Positions 9,524 through 18,890 of a stretch of DNA of 64,000 nucleotides are shown here, piece after piece (within the stretch, counting starts at the first letter, position 1; each line of letters opens with the position of its first letter). Both the position numbers and the translations under genes were made by a program. The notes under the pieces are model-generated. The model was given only the letters and a program-made list of their open reading frames with translations, ran no database searches and was not told where the DNA came from. Source of the DNA: CALNZV01 sp942491115 (GTDB taxonomy: Bacteria > Desulfobacterota > Desulfobacteria > Desulfobacterales > UBA5852); the NCBI GenBank assembly GCA_942491115.1, contig CALNZV010000001.1, positions 558,001 to 622,000 of the forward strand. The letters are read 5' to 3'.

Positions 9524-10473
9524 CGTTGCTCCTTGTTGCGAAATGCGGCCGCGTTGGCATAAACTTCCCTCCGCACCGCGTTCATTCTTCCCAGGGGCTC
9601 GTGGGCCGCCAGGCTCTGCCAGGGATTGAAACTGCTTCGCTCGCAAGCGGACAAGGATTGCGTATTGTCAAAGTCCTGATGGTTGATGGTGATCGTGGCG
9701 ACGGTCTGGAACGGTGAGACGTCTTCATCCCAGATAACGGAGGCATCCTCAATGGGCATCGTTTGCGGGTCTTTCTGCAACTGAACGCCGAAGTAAAAAC
9801 AGGCGGCTTCCTTCTGAAGATGCGCCTTGATCGCCGCGCGCAACTGGTTCTCGCCGGGATTGACGGCTTCCGTGGTTTTGTGGCTGGAGCACGGGGTAAC
9901 TGAATACTTGACAACCTGACCGCCAGTCTCCCCCAGCCGGAAGGGTACCGTGCTCCAGTAGCGGATATCCAGGGGACTCAGGTGGCGCATACGCGCCTTT
10001 AAGACAATCATCAGCGATTTCAAATGAGGGTCAAAGGGATTGATGAAGAATTTAAGCTCTTCACCCTTTTGCCGCGCGCGGATAAAGGCCAGGAAATCTT
10101 CAGGCGTGGGCACGAAGAGCGCCGGATAGCTGTTGAGCACAAAATCCTGAAAACCGGGCTCACCCCAGAGGACCGGCCCTTCGACATTCGATACCCGGAT
10201 CGACAGGCCCCGGATGTCTTTTTTCGAGTCATCCATATGGCTGGCATTGGCAAAGCGCAGTACGGCGGGGTAGCTGGAAGGGGTCGAGAAGAGGCCGTGT
10301 TTCAGCTCAATGGGGATGTCCTCGTGCACTTGGAAATCCGCCGCGACGCAGCCAACCGTTTTGGGTTGGTTGAACCTGGGGATGATGTCGTTCGTTGCCT
10401 CGGCCAGGGAGATGGCTTCCACGCGCTGGCTCATCTCGGCAACCAGTTGGTCCAAGGGTATCTTCTTTGCCAT
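9520..10473 (-). CDS. Second catalase-related protein, 317 aa, with distal histidine replaced
   Basis: A shorter paralogue of the catalase-like protein encoded at 4937-6172. The fold is recognisable from LFSTPSSYPAVLRFANA and from the proximal heme motif RREVY (Arg301, Tyr305). The segment corresponding to the distal histidine reads QPKTVGCVAADF, so Val40 stands where His102 is found in the paralogue (KTHGILRATV). Without the distal base, classical catalase chemistry is unlikely; hydroperoxide isomerase or lyase activity, or a purely structural role, is possible. Good ribosome site GGAGGCAGCAGCC. It follows the heme dioxygenase gene by 100 bases and overlaps the small gene downstream. Confidence 0.85.
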   Translation of the reverse strand: MAKKIPLDQLVAEMSQRVEAISLAEATNDIIPRFNQPKTVGCVAADFQVHEDIPIELKHGLFSTPSSYPAVLRFANASHMDDSKKDIRGLSIRVSNVEGPVLWGEPGFQDFVLNSYPALFVPTPEDFLAFIRARQKGEELKFFINPFDPHLKSLMIVLKARMRHLSPLDIRYWSTVPFRLGETGGQVVKYSVTPCSSHKTTEAVNPGENQLRAAIKAHLQKEAACFYFGVQLQKDPQTMPIEDASVIWDEDVSPFQTVATITINHQDFDNTQSLSACERSSFNPWQSLAAHEPLGRMNAVRREVYANAAAFRNKEQR

Positions 10474-10573
10474 GGCTGCTGCCTCCGGGAAATGTCATTT
10501 CAATGAGCGCGACCATCACCGGTAGCAACAGAAACCAGGGCATCCATTGCTACCCTTTTGGAAGGCCAAGCAC

Positions 10574-13513
10574 CTATTCCGAAAAGGCAGGGTCCGACTC
10601 CGCGCCTGCCCGCGGTTTCCAGGCAAGACTGTAGTATTCCCCCCGGTCCCGCGCCCAGGGATCGAAGACATTTTTCACATGAATGAGCTCATCCGCGAGT
10701 TCGGGAACATTTCTCATCATCAGGCGCTTGAGCGGCGACACCGGCACGGTGTGCCCATTGACTGGTTCCGGTTCCATGCAAATCTGACTTCCGTCTGTCT
10801 GGACGGTTACCGGATAGGGGCATTCCGACAGCAATCCGTTGTTTTGAACCCAGTCGTATCCGAGTGTGGAGTAAAACTCTGGACGAAAACTTGAGGTAAA
10901 AAAGCGATCGCTGAACAGTCGGCGCGAGGCATTGAGGATAAAGATGTGAAACTGGGTTTCTGAGATGGCAAACCCATGAGGACGCGTGTACTCCGCCAGC
11001 CAGCCGACGATATTGTCCACGTCTTCAATGTTATCCACCACCGAGCCGTCCGGGTGTCCCAGGCAATCGTTGATGAAGGTGCCGTCGTCATTGCGCTGGA
11101 CCTTGGAGATGATCTTGCTGGCATCGCAGGTGTGGGTGCCATAGATCTCCCGCATGATCCCGACGGTTTCTTCCTGATGTTTGCGCCAGGGGTCGTCCTT
11201 TTCCAGTCGCTGATCGATGAAATCATCGAAGCCGGTCAGGGTTTTGAGTCCGATCTGCCGTCGGAATTCGTTAAACCTCGGGATGCCGCGTTCACGGTCG
11301 CGAATCAGGTCGAGGGCAACAATGTCGAGCTTTTTCGTTGGCGAGTTCAGATGCGGCATGGGAAGGTTCTGGAGAAACAACGGAAGATTTCGCAGGTGCA
11401 GAACGCCCAGCCGTTGACGCCCCATGCTCAACGCCCAGTTGTCGATGCCGCGATCGTGCATCTGAGCCGTCGCGTCGCGCCGGATGGTCTTGAATACAGG
11501 GATATTCCGACGGATCTCGTTGGGCGCTTCTATTTCTCGGTATTCGATCAAATCGGGCACAAGCGCATGAAGGCGATAGACGGATGTGAACTCCTCGGGA
11601 AAGTTGAAGGGCGAACCGAAGTGATTGATGCCGCCATTGACATCCTCCTCGAGTTTGGTCAGATCCCAGCCGTCCCGCTCCCACCAGAGGACTCCCTGGG
11701 GCTTGCTGTTACCGAGGCCGAAAATACCCGCACCCGAAGCAAACACCGAATAGAGGGAGTGGGCTTTCTTGGCATCTGCCGAGTCCGAAAACCAGCCTGC
11801 CATTTTGGAGGAAACCCGGCTCAGAAGGTTTTCATCCTTGTTGAATACGCGTCGCAGCAATTGGGAGACACGATTTTCTTCCAGATTGAAAAGACCGAAC
11901 CAGTTGGCGTTCATCGCCTGGTAAAGGGGCTCGTTGTACAACAGCTGGGTGGTCCATTCGATGGTATGGATTTTGGCAATTTCAGCGGAAACGACCAGCC
12001 TTGCGACCTGATACAGGCGTTCATTCGAGACGTCCTTATAGGCAATCACTTTGCTTGGGTCCTCCGGGTCCCTGAGCCCGGAATCGGCATGGGGCATCTC
12101 TTTTTGTCGATTTCTGAATTGGTCGACAAAATAATTGTGCTCCCGAGCGAACAGATTGTGGTAGAAACTCATGCCGATGTTCCAGTTGTCCGGAAAGCCG
12201 ACGGCTTCCTGTCCCTTCCACTGGGGCTGAACAGGGCAGTCTTCAGTGTAGCTTTCACAAGCCGGCATCAGGGGCAAATAGTCGTTTTGCAGGAGCAATT
12301 TGGATAGGTCCCCGGGATCGCGTTGCACACGCTTTAGCGAAAGGGTGTCGTGGCCGTAGATCTGCGATGCATCCCACCAAGCGGTGACAAGGTTGTTGGT
12401 GGTTTTGGGTGCCCGCTTGAGGTACTGCTCACCGGCATTTTCAAAGGATTCTGCCGGGGTTTCCTTGGCGTAAAGGGACGGTTCGCGACGGTCGCCTTCG
12501 CGACATCCCAGTGATTGAGCGTCTTCGGAGGTACAACCAACGGGTCTTAGCTCCGGCTTGTTGCGACCTTCGGCGGTGTGGGAAAACCAATCGTGGGTCA
12601 TGAATTGAATCCAGAAAGCCGCCAGAGTATTGAAGAAGGGCGCCTTCAGATAATCACACGACGCATCCGTCGAATACCCCGAATCCCCCATTCCCTGGTT
12701 GCATCCGTTACCTTCGGATTGTTCACGGGTAAACAATTTTCTGCTGATCAGCTGGGGATCGGGTTTGAGCAAACCGATTCGATCACCATGCCGGTTTTGC
12801 GTCAGTTCATTCAGTCCCAGTCTGGGAAAAGTGGCTTCAAACTGGGCATTCCGGCCAAAGGGCATGCCTGAAGCGCCCATCAATGGATTCGTTACATCAT
12901 TGCAGATACCCGTCAGGGTTCGATAGGTAATCAATGATCCGCGACATAACTGCTCCCCATCACCGCCCACCTCCTGAAAGAATTCATGGCCGGGTGACAG
13001 TCGCATTTCATCCCACCGATTCAATGTCGAACCGTCCCGATCATCTCGGCCTTTTATGTATTGGTCGTAGGTGTCTTGATCGAAGAGATTGAATTTGATC
13101 AACTCTATTCGCTGAAATTCAAGGTCGAGCAGTGCCCCATCGATTCCCCTGCCATTGGGATAGAGATGTTCACCGATGGATGTAATCGCCTCCCGTCCCT
13201 CGTGCCTGCTGCTGGAATCGCCCGTCGCGTAATAATTCTGCCAATCGACCCATGGCGTATCGCGATAGCGGACAGCCGTTTCCCCCCCTCGACAACGGGC
13301 AGTGTCCTCCTCGACCTTGCCCATGAATCGTAGTGAACGATCATCCGGTACATCTAGCAATCCCCGCTTGGCGGACGAAATGCAGGCTTGTATTTCGCTT
13401 TCAGAATCCGAATTCTCAGAGTCAGAATGCACGGAAGAAGCAATCAGAAAAGGTGATAGAATTGAAAGGGCGACGATAGCGGCGAATGACAAAGACGGGT
13501 TGTGCTTTCTCAT
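10574..13513 (-). CDS. Exported animal-type heme peroxidase / fatty-acid dioxygenase-like protein, 979 aa
   Basis: First gene of the operon. A signal peptide is evident (residues 1-30, hydrophobic core FAAIVALSILSPFLIA), so export to the periplasm or beyond is expected. The peroxidase-cyclooxygenase superfamily marks are present: distal His307 in FMTHDWFSHT, SQIYGHD near 384, FAREHN near 455, proximal His516 in EIAKIHTIEWTTQLLYNEP, and Tyr646 in EEFTSVYRLHAL, which lines up with the radical-forming tyrosine of cyclooxygenases and plant alpha-dioxygenases (EFxxxYxxH). This makes oxygenation of a fatty acid a reasonable guess; a plain peroxidase is the alternative. Ribosome site GGGGAGAGG. The length exceeds that of animal cyclooxygenases (about 600) because of an extra N-terminal region. 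Confidence 0.88.
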   Translation of the reverse strand: MRKHNPSLSFAAIVALSILSPFLIASSVHSDSENSDSESEIQACISSAKRGLLDVPDDRSLRFMGKVEEDTARCRGGETAVRYRDTPWVDWQNYYATGDSSSRHEGREAITSIGEHLYPNGRGIDGALLDLEFQRIELIKFNLFDQDTYDQYIKGRDDRDGSTLNRWDEMRLSPGHEFFQEVGGDGEQLCRGSLITYRTLTGICNDVTNPLMGASGMPFGRNAQFEATFPRLGLNELTQNRHGDRIGLLKPDPQLISRKLFTREQSEGNGCNQGMGDSGYSTDASCDYLKAPFFNTLAAFWIQFMTHDWFSHTAEGRNKPELRPVGCTSEDAQSLGCREGDRREPSLYAKETPAESFENAGEQYLKRAPKTTNNLVTAWWDASQIYGHDTLSLKRVQRDPGDLSKLLLQNDYLPLMPACESYTEDCPVQPQWKGQEAVGFPDNWNIGMSFYHNLFAREHNYFVDQFRNRQKEMPHADSGLRDPEDPSKVIAYKDVSNERLYQVARLVVSAEIAKIHTIEWTTQLLYNEPLYQAMNANWFGLFNLEENRVSQLLRRVFNKDENLLSRVSSKMAGWFSDSADAKKAHSLYSVFASGAGIFGLGNSKPQGVLWWERDGWDLTKLEEDVNGGINHFGSPFNFPEEFTSVYRLHALVPDLIEYREIEAPNEIRRNIPVFKTIRRDATAQMHDRGIDNWALSMGRQRLGVLHLRNLPLFLQNLPMPHLNSPTKKLDIVALDLIRDRERGIPRFNEFRRQIGLKTLTGFDDFIDQRLEKDDPWRKHQEETVGIMREIYGTHTCDASKIISKVQRNDDGTFINDCLGHPDGSVVDNIEDVDNIVGWLAEYTRPHGFAISETQFHIFILNASRRLFSDRFFTSSFRPEFYSTLGYDWVQNNGLLSECPYPVTVQTDGSQICMEPEPVNGHTVPVSPLKRLMMRNVPELADELIHVKNVFDPWARDRGEYYSLAWKPRAGAESDPAFSE

Positions 13514-15246
13514 TTTTCCTCTCCCCAGTAAAGATCATGTGACGATTGAATGAAACAGAAAGACTTATCCTACCCTCGTATCGAAAACCTTTCTGTCAGG
13601 GAGCAACCGTTGTTTTAAAATGCAATTGTGCGAATCGTCTTGATCGGGGAAAAGGGGAGCGACGCTGGGTGACTCAAAGAGGTATTCTGAAACGCTCCAG
13701 CATCCAATCGATGAGACCGAATCTTATGAAAAGCCCTTGAACGTTAAATCTCTCATTGATGAGGAGGTCGAAATCGTATTTCCACATGGAATCAGTTTAG
13801 CTTATCGAAAGAAGATCCTCCATCATCGAGGCTCGATGACTTCTATCCAAGGGACATCATGAAACGGTCGAAAATGGACCTGTCGGAAAGTCATCATCAT
13901 CAAAATTGCTTTCAACGACCTTCCGCGACTCGGCTGAATGGAGCAGCTCGTTCACCGAATGCATTGTCTCAACGGCGAACAGGATGACTGTAAACCAATG
14001 CTTTGCGAGTTCAGAATTGCCAGAGAGACAACATCGATTTCACTCAACAAACGCTATATGTTTTCCCCTTGCTGCCTTTCAGGGGCACACTGACAGTGTG
14101 ATGCAGAACCGAAGTAGAGGAAGGAGCGTGAACGGTGACGATGTGACCCCTCGGGATCCGTATATCCGCCGGTCATCAGATGCCGAGGATCAAATCCCTT
14201 GATCGATTTGCTGACAACCAAATCTGGCTTGCGGTCATTTGTGGAGGAAACCTGATGGTACTCAATGTCTTATGCGGAACAGACGGACCCGCAATAAGTT
14301 GTATCTTGCCGCAAGCTTCATCAGTTATCGGGTGAAGGAGCGCTAAGTCCTTCGGTACCCCGAGAGAATCATTGAGAAGATATTGATTCCCATTCATAGG
14401 GATAGAAATGTATATGGATACCCAATTAGGTGTTGTCAAGAAGGTCTATTATTTTTCAAGAAAAACCATCACGCGCAAGATCAGGATTTGGGATGGTTTC
14501 TGAAAAGGCCTCGGTAGCTCCAGTCATTTTGAGTCGTGACCTTATCTGTCACCGACCTCCTAAATGTCGTGTCTTATCCATCGGTGTAGAAAACTGAGTG
14601 TGCTTAGTCCAAACGAACGAGAACGACTTCTTATCATCATCATTTTTGACAAGAGAGTAAAAGAAGCCGTCTTCAGTATCTCATTTGCAAATCGGACTTC
14701 CTGAATATATATTGTTTTTGGATAAATAATTGTGGATGTATGAAATGGGCCTGGCCTCATCAATGGCCGTGGGGCTCATTCAAAATAATGACAGGCCGCT
14801 TCGAAGCCTTTTAGCCAGGCGGCTCCAATACCGCCCATGAATACTATAAATCGCTTTTTCGTCACCGAAACGTTTGGATGAATGTTCATTTACAGGTTCA
14901 CACGGGTACTGAAATCTCGTCTTGATTACTGGCCCCCCATTCTGACCTGAGTCCTTTCCTTCTCCATCTTACAAAGCAACTGCTCCCGGTACAGCCCACG
15001 TCAGCCTTTATCCGGCATTCGATGCCATTTCGGACTTAATACGCACCGTGAATAGGAGCGTTGTTGTTATATCTGGTTTTTGATTCGTATCGATCTATAT
15101 TCACAAAAATAATTGATATAATTTGATTTATTTTGTGAATAACCCGCGTCAAAAGCCAGGAAATAAGGAGGATTTCTGACATATTCACTGGAAATAAAAC
15201 CAACCGACCGATAAATGGCCCATCAAATAAACCCCGGAGGTTCAAA
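13514..15246. other. Long non-coding stretch between the heme operon and the truncated hemoglobin
   Basis: About 1.7 kb without a convincing gene on either strand: open frames are short, lack ribosome sites and show no family resemblance. It must hold the promoter of the heme operon (upstream of 13513) and that of the hemoglobin gene. Apart from the inverted repeat at 15100-15139 I found no clear motif. It may contain decayed coding sequence that I cannot identify. Confidence 0.5.
15100..15139. promoter_or_regulatory. Inverted repeat upstream of the truncated hemoglobin gene (possible operator)
   Basis: TTCACAAAA at 15100-15108 and TTTTGTGAA at 15131-15139 are perfect 9-base arms around an AT-rich centre containing TATAAT. 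The arms contain TTGTGA, a half-site used by CRP/FNR-family regulators such as the nitrosative-stress regulator HcpR, but orientation and spacing differ from the usual site. It lies about 107 bases before the ATG. Confidence 0.4.
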
Positions 15247-15630
15247 ATGAGCGAAAAGGAGCAAACTCTGTTTGAGCGAGTCGGTGGGGAACAAGCTATC
15301 AGTGGTCTTATCAACGAATTTTATGATCGCGTCATCGCGGATCCCGAACTGAAACCGTTTTTTAGTCAGTCTTCTATGGGCAAGCTCCGCAGAATGCAGC
15401 GCGAATTCTTTAGTGCAGCGCTGGATGGCCCTATCACTTACACTGGCAGACCTCTTAGCTATGTCCACCATGGAAGAGGCATTAACAAACATCATTTTGC
15501 TCTGTATGTCGGTCACCTGATCGATACCCTTCAAGATCACGGGATCAATGAACACGATGTGAATGATATTATCGATCGTATAAATACATATGCAAACGAA
15601 ATCACTGGTGAGCTAGGATCGGCGGGATAA
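15247..15630 (+). CDS. glbN: Group I truncated hemoglobin
   Basis: 127 residues starting behind CCCCGGAGG. The fold is that of 2-over-2 hemoglobins: LFERVGGEQAISGLINEFYD (helices A-B, with the GG hinge), FYDRVIADPELKPFF, and the proximal histidine region INKHHFALYVGHL. The sequence YTGRPLSYVHHGRGI is the usual EF-F link before the heme-ligating histidine. Group I members bind O2, NO or CO and usually detoxify NO or store O2. The gene stands alone with non-coding flanks on both sides. An inverted repeat with TTGTGA half-sites upstream suggests control by oxygen or nitrosative stress, which is inferred. Confidence 0.92.
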   Translation: MSEKEQTLFERVGGEQAISGLINEFYDRVIADPELKPFFSQSSMGKLRRMQREFFSAALDGPITYTGRPLSYVHHGRGINKHHFALYVGHLIDTLQDHGINEHDVNDIIDRINTYANEITGELGSAG

Positions 15631-15990
15631 AGACAAACATATCTTTTGATCGGGTACGATGACTGTTGGCTGAATGGACCTGCTTCGCCATTGCTCTTGG
15701 AGTGAATGAACCCAGATATGCTGACATTTCACCTAAACGTCGATGAATTGAGGAATAGCCAAATATGGCTTCATTGAAAATCAAGCGCTCGGCACAAACA
15801 GAAAAAATAAGACGCCATTTTCCACTATCCCAAAATGGTGTTTCAAGCCTTATTCCCCTTCTCTTTCGACCTTTCAGACATTCGTTTCCCAATTTGGCCG
15901 CGATCACAGAGGGCTCCGTTTCTTGATCGATTGATTGCTTCTGTCCGATCTGCATCACCATCCATGTCATTAGGGTGTTCAGAATACCTC
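15631..15990. other. Non-coding stretch between hemoglobin gene and repeat copy 2
   Basis: 360 bases. A long minus-strand frame (15602-16210) runs through it and into the repeat; a part reading AIFGYSSIHRRLGEMSAYLG faintly resembles the tail of IS3-type transposases, but not enough to call one. No ribosome site or terminator was seen. Confidence 0.4.
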
Positions 15991-16251
15991 CAACCCGGAT
16001 ATGTCGCGTGCTGGCGGCGTTCATAGGCCGGGCATTCAAGGGCGCCGCCGACCGTTGATACTGCAAGGCCTTGATCACGCCGCATATGGAAGCCTCCGAC
16101 GCGCCCCCAGGGGGACTATTTTTGGGGGTTTTGCCATTCCGCCGGGAGACAAACGGCTCCCGGGGCTCTGCTACCGAAACAGGCGCTAACCATAAAATAT
16201 CATATATCATTATGACACTTAGAAAAAATGTTCATGACATAGTCGGGCTAA
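15991..16251 (-). repeat. MITE-like repeat, copy 2 (inverted)
   Basis: About 261 bp, reverse orientation relative to copies 1 and 3. The end at 16235-16251 read on the minus strand is TTAGCCCGACTATGTCA; the other end begins CAACCCGGATATGTC at 15991. The central GC-rich block matches the other copies almost base for base, with a few indels that break the reading frame seen in copy 1. Confidence 0.85.
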
Positions 16252-16299
16252 GCAGGTGAGCGCTGCGGCCTTCGGCGGAACTAAGCCTCACGTCACATC

Positions 16300-17217
16300 T
16301 TAATTCATCATCCCGAGAAGCTTCATCTTTCGATATCGCAGTGTCGGATGGATCCCTAACATTTCCGCCGCTAAGGTGTTGCTGCCATTAACCTGACGGA
16401 GTACTTCTTCGATAATAGTCTTTTCAGCCGACTGCAGGTAAATATTAAGGTTCGTTTCTGCGTGGGAATCCGAGGCGATTACCGACGTCCCGCCGATTCC
16501 CTCGAACGCTTTCGACTCCAGTACACAAAGCCGTTTTGGCTGCATGTCGAGAGAAAGGTCTCCGATCTCGTCAAGGAAGATGGTTCACCATGTGGGTCAG
16601 ATCGAATTTGCCGGGTTTTCCTTTGAGACCAGCGCCGGTTGAAAGCGCCTTTTTCATATCCGATCAGTTCCGACTACAGAGGATCTCGTGGAAGCGCCGA
16701 GCAATTGACGCGGACAAAGGGGTAGGCCCGGCGGGGGCTTGCGTGATGGACTGCCTGGGCGAACAGCTCTTTTCCTGTCCCCGATTCCCCGGTGATCAAA
16801 ACCGGCAGATCACTTCTGGCAGCTTGTCGGGCATCGGCCTTGAGCCCACGAACAGCGTCGCTAACCCCGATGATGGGGTCGAATGGGTAGCGGGTTGTGT
16901 GGCAGGCCGCCAATTCGTTTTGAAAGTGCTTGAGTTTGGATTCCAAATAGGCGAGTTTTTTGACCAGATTGACGGCTGTTGATGCTGAATCGAAGAGCGC
17001 CAGTCCCAGAACTGCCACAACCTTTCCATCGAGCCTGATAGGGACCCGGTGCACGAGATAACCGATATATAAAAATTTATGGGGGTTGCTGATATAATTA
17101 ATCGTGCAGATCGGCACCCGCAATGATGATGCCGATCTGCATGTTATCCAACACGGTCTTGAGGAATTCGGTTTGTTGAATGAGATCGCTTGGGCTTTTC
17201 ACCGGCATGGAAATCAT
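16300..17217 (-). pseudogene. Decayed sigma54-dependent transcriptional activator
   Basis: Pieces of one NtrC-type regulator appear in order but in different frames. The N-terminus (ATG 17208 or 17217, behind GGAGGG) gives a PAS-like start (LKTVLDNMQIGIIIAGADL) and stops early. A shifted frame (16674-17123) restores GKVVAVLGLALF and the AAA+ Walker A loop ITGESGTGKE. The sigma54-contact motif GAFTGA near 16640 is broken by a one-base deletion. FLDEIGDLSLDMQPK follows in another frame, then a deletion of about 100 codons joins FEGIGG to the C-terminal Fis-type helix-turn-helix (IIEEVLRQVNGSNTLAAEML). No functional activator can be made. It lies directly downstream of the thiolase gene, which it may once have controlled. 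Confidence 0.85.
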
Positions 17218-17342
17218 TCCCTCCGTTGCATTGGAATGGGCCACCTTAGCCCATTCCAATAGAAAGACAAGCATGGAGATGCCGGTTGCCGCTAAAGCGA
17301 AAACCAGTGTCCGCCCCGCAGCCGCCGGGGGGCAGGACTCAA

Positions 17343-18611
17343 CTAACGAAGCCGTCTGAGTGTGGTAACGCAGTTGGTCGCCGCGGAACCGCCCACATTG
17401 AAGACCACGCCAACGTCAGGCTGTTTGTTAGCGGGAGCCAGACCGATCGGTTCTTCCACAAGCTGCTTATAGGCGAGTGCATGCATGGAGCATCCGGTGG
17501 CACCCACTGGATGCCCTTTGGCTTTGAGGCCTCCGGAGAGATTGACCGGGCATCGGTCCTCGTGGGTGAATCTTCCGTCGACATAGTCCCACCCCCCGCG
17601 ACCGTCGGACGAGAGCCCCAAGGCCTCGGTGGTAAGGATCTGGTTGATGGAAAAACAGTCGTGGACTTCGGCGAAATCGACATCACCGATCCGGATGCCG
17701 GCCTCGTCGAAAGACCGTTTCACCGCCAGTTTGCCGGCAATCAGTTCGTACATGTTGGGGCGGACGCTTTCCGCCAGTCGCTCGGTCGCCATGCCGATCC
17801 CTGCAATTTCGACAACCCGTTCTCTGGTGCTTCGAACGTCTTTGGTGGGGGCCAGCACAACGGCAGCGGCTCCATCCGAAATCAGAGAACAATCGTGGAG
17901 GCGAAGAGGATCTGCGATAACGGGGTTGGCGCCTTTCCCAGTATCCGGCAAATTGAGGATCTTCTCCGCCTGGAAAAGCGCCATCCGATCGACGGGGCTT
18001 CCCTTGCCAAAATGGGCCAGGGGATTTTCCACTCCGTTGCGGTAGGACAAGGCGGATATCGCGGCAAACATGAGTCTGAGCTCACTTGGGTCAAGGTCGT
18101 AATGGGCCTTGTAGCCCTTTGCATACTCTGCGAACAGCCCTGGGAAAGTCACCCCCTTTGCCCCTTCCTCGGGCCAATAAGAGGAGCAGGCCAGCGCATG
18201 GGTGACTTCCGGCGTGGCCAGAAGACTCATTTTCTCTACCCCGATCACAAGAACTCGCTTGAACCGGCCGGACTCCACACCGAATAAGGCATTGTAAAGG
18301 GCCACGGAAGAGGATGCGCACGCCCCCTCCGTGCGGGTGGTCGGCACAAATCGCAACGCCTCCGGTGCCACCTCGAGCCCCAAGGGTCCCACATGCTCCT
18401 GGTTGATGAACATCGACGGGGAGCAGGATCCGATCCAGATGCCATCGATTTCTTTAGGATCCAGCCCTGCATCCTCAATTGCCCCCCGACCCGCCTCTGA
18501 TAGTAGTTCATAAAAGGACTTGGTGTCCCTGACCGTTCCGGAAGCTTTGTCCTTCTCTACGAATGCGCCGAACTTGGTGTTATAGGCACCGATAATGCTC
18601 ACTTTGCTCAT
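17343..18611 (-). CDS. Thiolase (acetyl-CoA acetyltransferase-like, SCP-x type)
   Basis: 422 residues, full length for a thiolase. The acylated cysteine is in TEGACASSSVAL (Cys98) and the catalytic histidine in LKAKGHPVGATG (His367); HDCFS near residue 316 is the other histidine motif of this branch. The N-terminus SKVSIIGAYNTKFG and the absence of a canonical C-terminal CxG cysteine loop place it with the SCP-x/lipid-transfer-type thiolases, which cleave or condense acyl-CoAs in side-chain or aromatic degradation. Ribosome site AGGAGAAGCC. Upstream lies an SDR remnant on the same strand, so the gene is the surviving member of a damaged acyl-CoA catabolic operon. Confidence 0.88.
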   Translation of the reverse strand: MSKVSIIGAYNTKFGAFVEKDKASGTVRDTKSFYELLSEAGRGAIEDAGLDPKEIDGIWIGSCSPSMFINQEHVGPLGLEVAPEALRFVPTTRTEGACASSSVALYNALFGVESGRFKRVLVIGVEKMSLLATPEVTHALACSSYWPEEGAKGVTFPGLFAEYAKGYKAHYDLDPSELRLMFAAISALSYRNGVENPLAHFGKGSPVDRMALFQAEKILNLPDTGKGANPVIADPLRLHDCSLISDGAAAVVLAPTKDVRSTRERVVEIAGIGMATERLAESVRPNMYELIAGKLAVKRSFDEAGIRIGDVDFAEVHDCFSINQILTTEALGLSSDGRGGWDYVDGRFTHEDRCPVNLSGGLKAKGHPVGATGCSMHALAYKQLVEEPIGLAPANKQPDVGVVFNVGGSAATNCVTTLRRLR

Positions 18612-18671
18612 AATGGCTTCTCCTGTATAAAGGGTCCAGTGACAGCGATGAAGAATCTCTTTGAATCCATT

Positions 18672-18890
18672 CTATCCTCTCGAGCCTAACCTCAATCCGC
18701 CGTGAACGTAGTAAACATCTCCGGCGAGGGCTTCGTTGCAGAAGGGCTCTCCCACCAAAGATGCGACCTCCATGGGATCGATCAAGCGCCCGATGGGAAC
18801 ATCACCCAATATTTTCTCTCGGACCCTGAGATTCATCCCTTCAAGTATGGGCGCGGCTAGATACCCGGGAGCCACGGCATTTGGACTCGT
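18672..18890 (-). pseudogene. C-terminal remnant of a short-chain dehydrogenase/reductase (SDR)
   Basis: The frame reads NAVAPGYLAAPILEG, RLIDPMEVASLVGEPF and GDVYYVHGGLRL, the typical C-terminal third of FabG-like SDRs (N-x-[IV]-x-PGY, then the D-G-G end). The NAD-binding and catalytic parts (GxxxGxG, YxxxK) are missing; homology stops near 18885 where TRAP-transporter sequence begins on the other strand. The gene was therefore truncated by a rearrangement. It would have preceded the thiolase gene in an operon. Confidence 0.8.

Noticed and set aside
10976..12307. 443-aa plus-strand ORF opposite the heme dioxygenase gene
   Set aside because: Antisense shadow; no ribosome site or domain.
15602..16210. 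Possible IS3-type transposase tail in a 202-codon minus-strand frame
   Set aside because: Only a short segment (AIFGYSSIHRR, LGSFTPRAM) resembles the IS3 C-terminus; no catalytic DDE motif, and the frame runs into the repeat.
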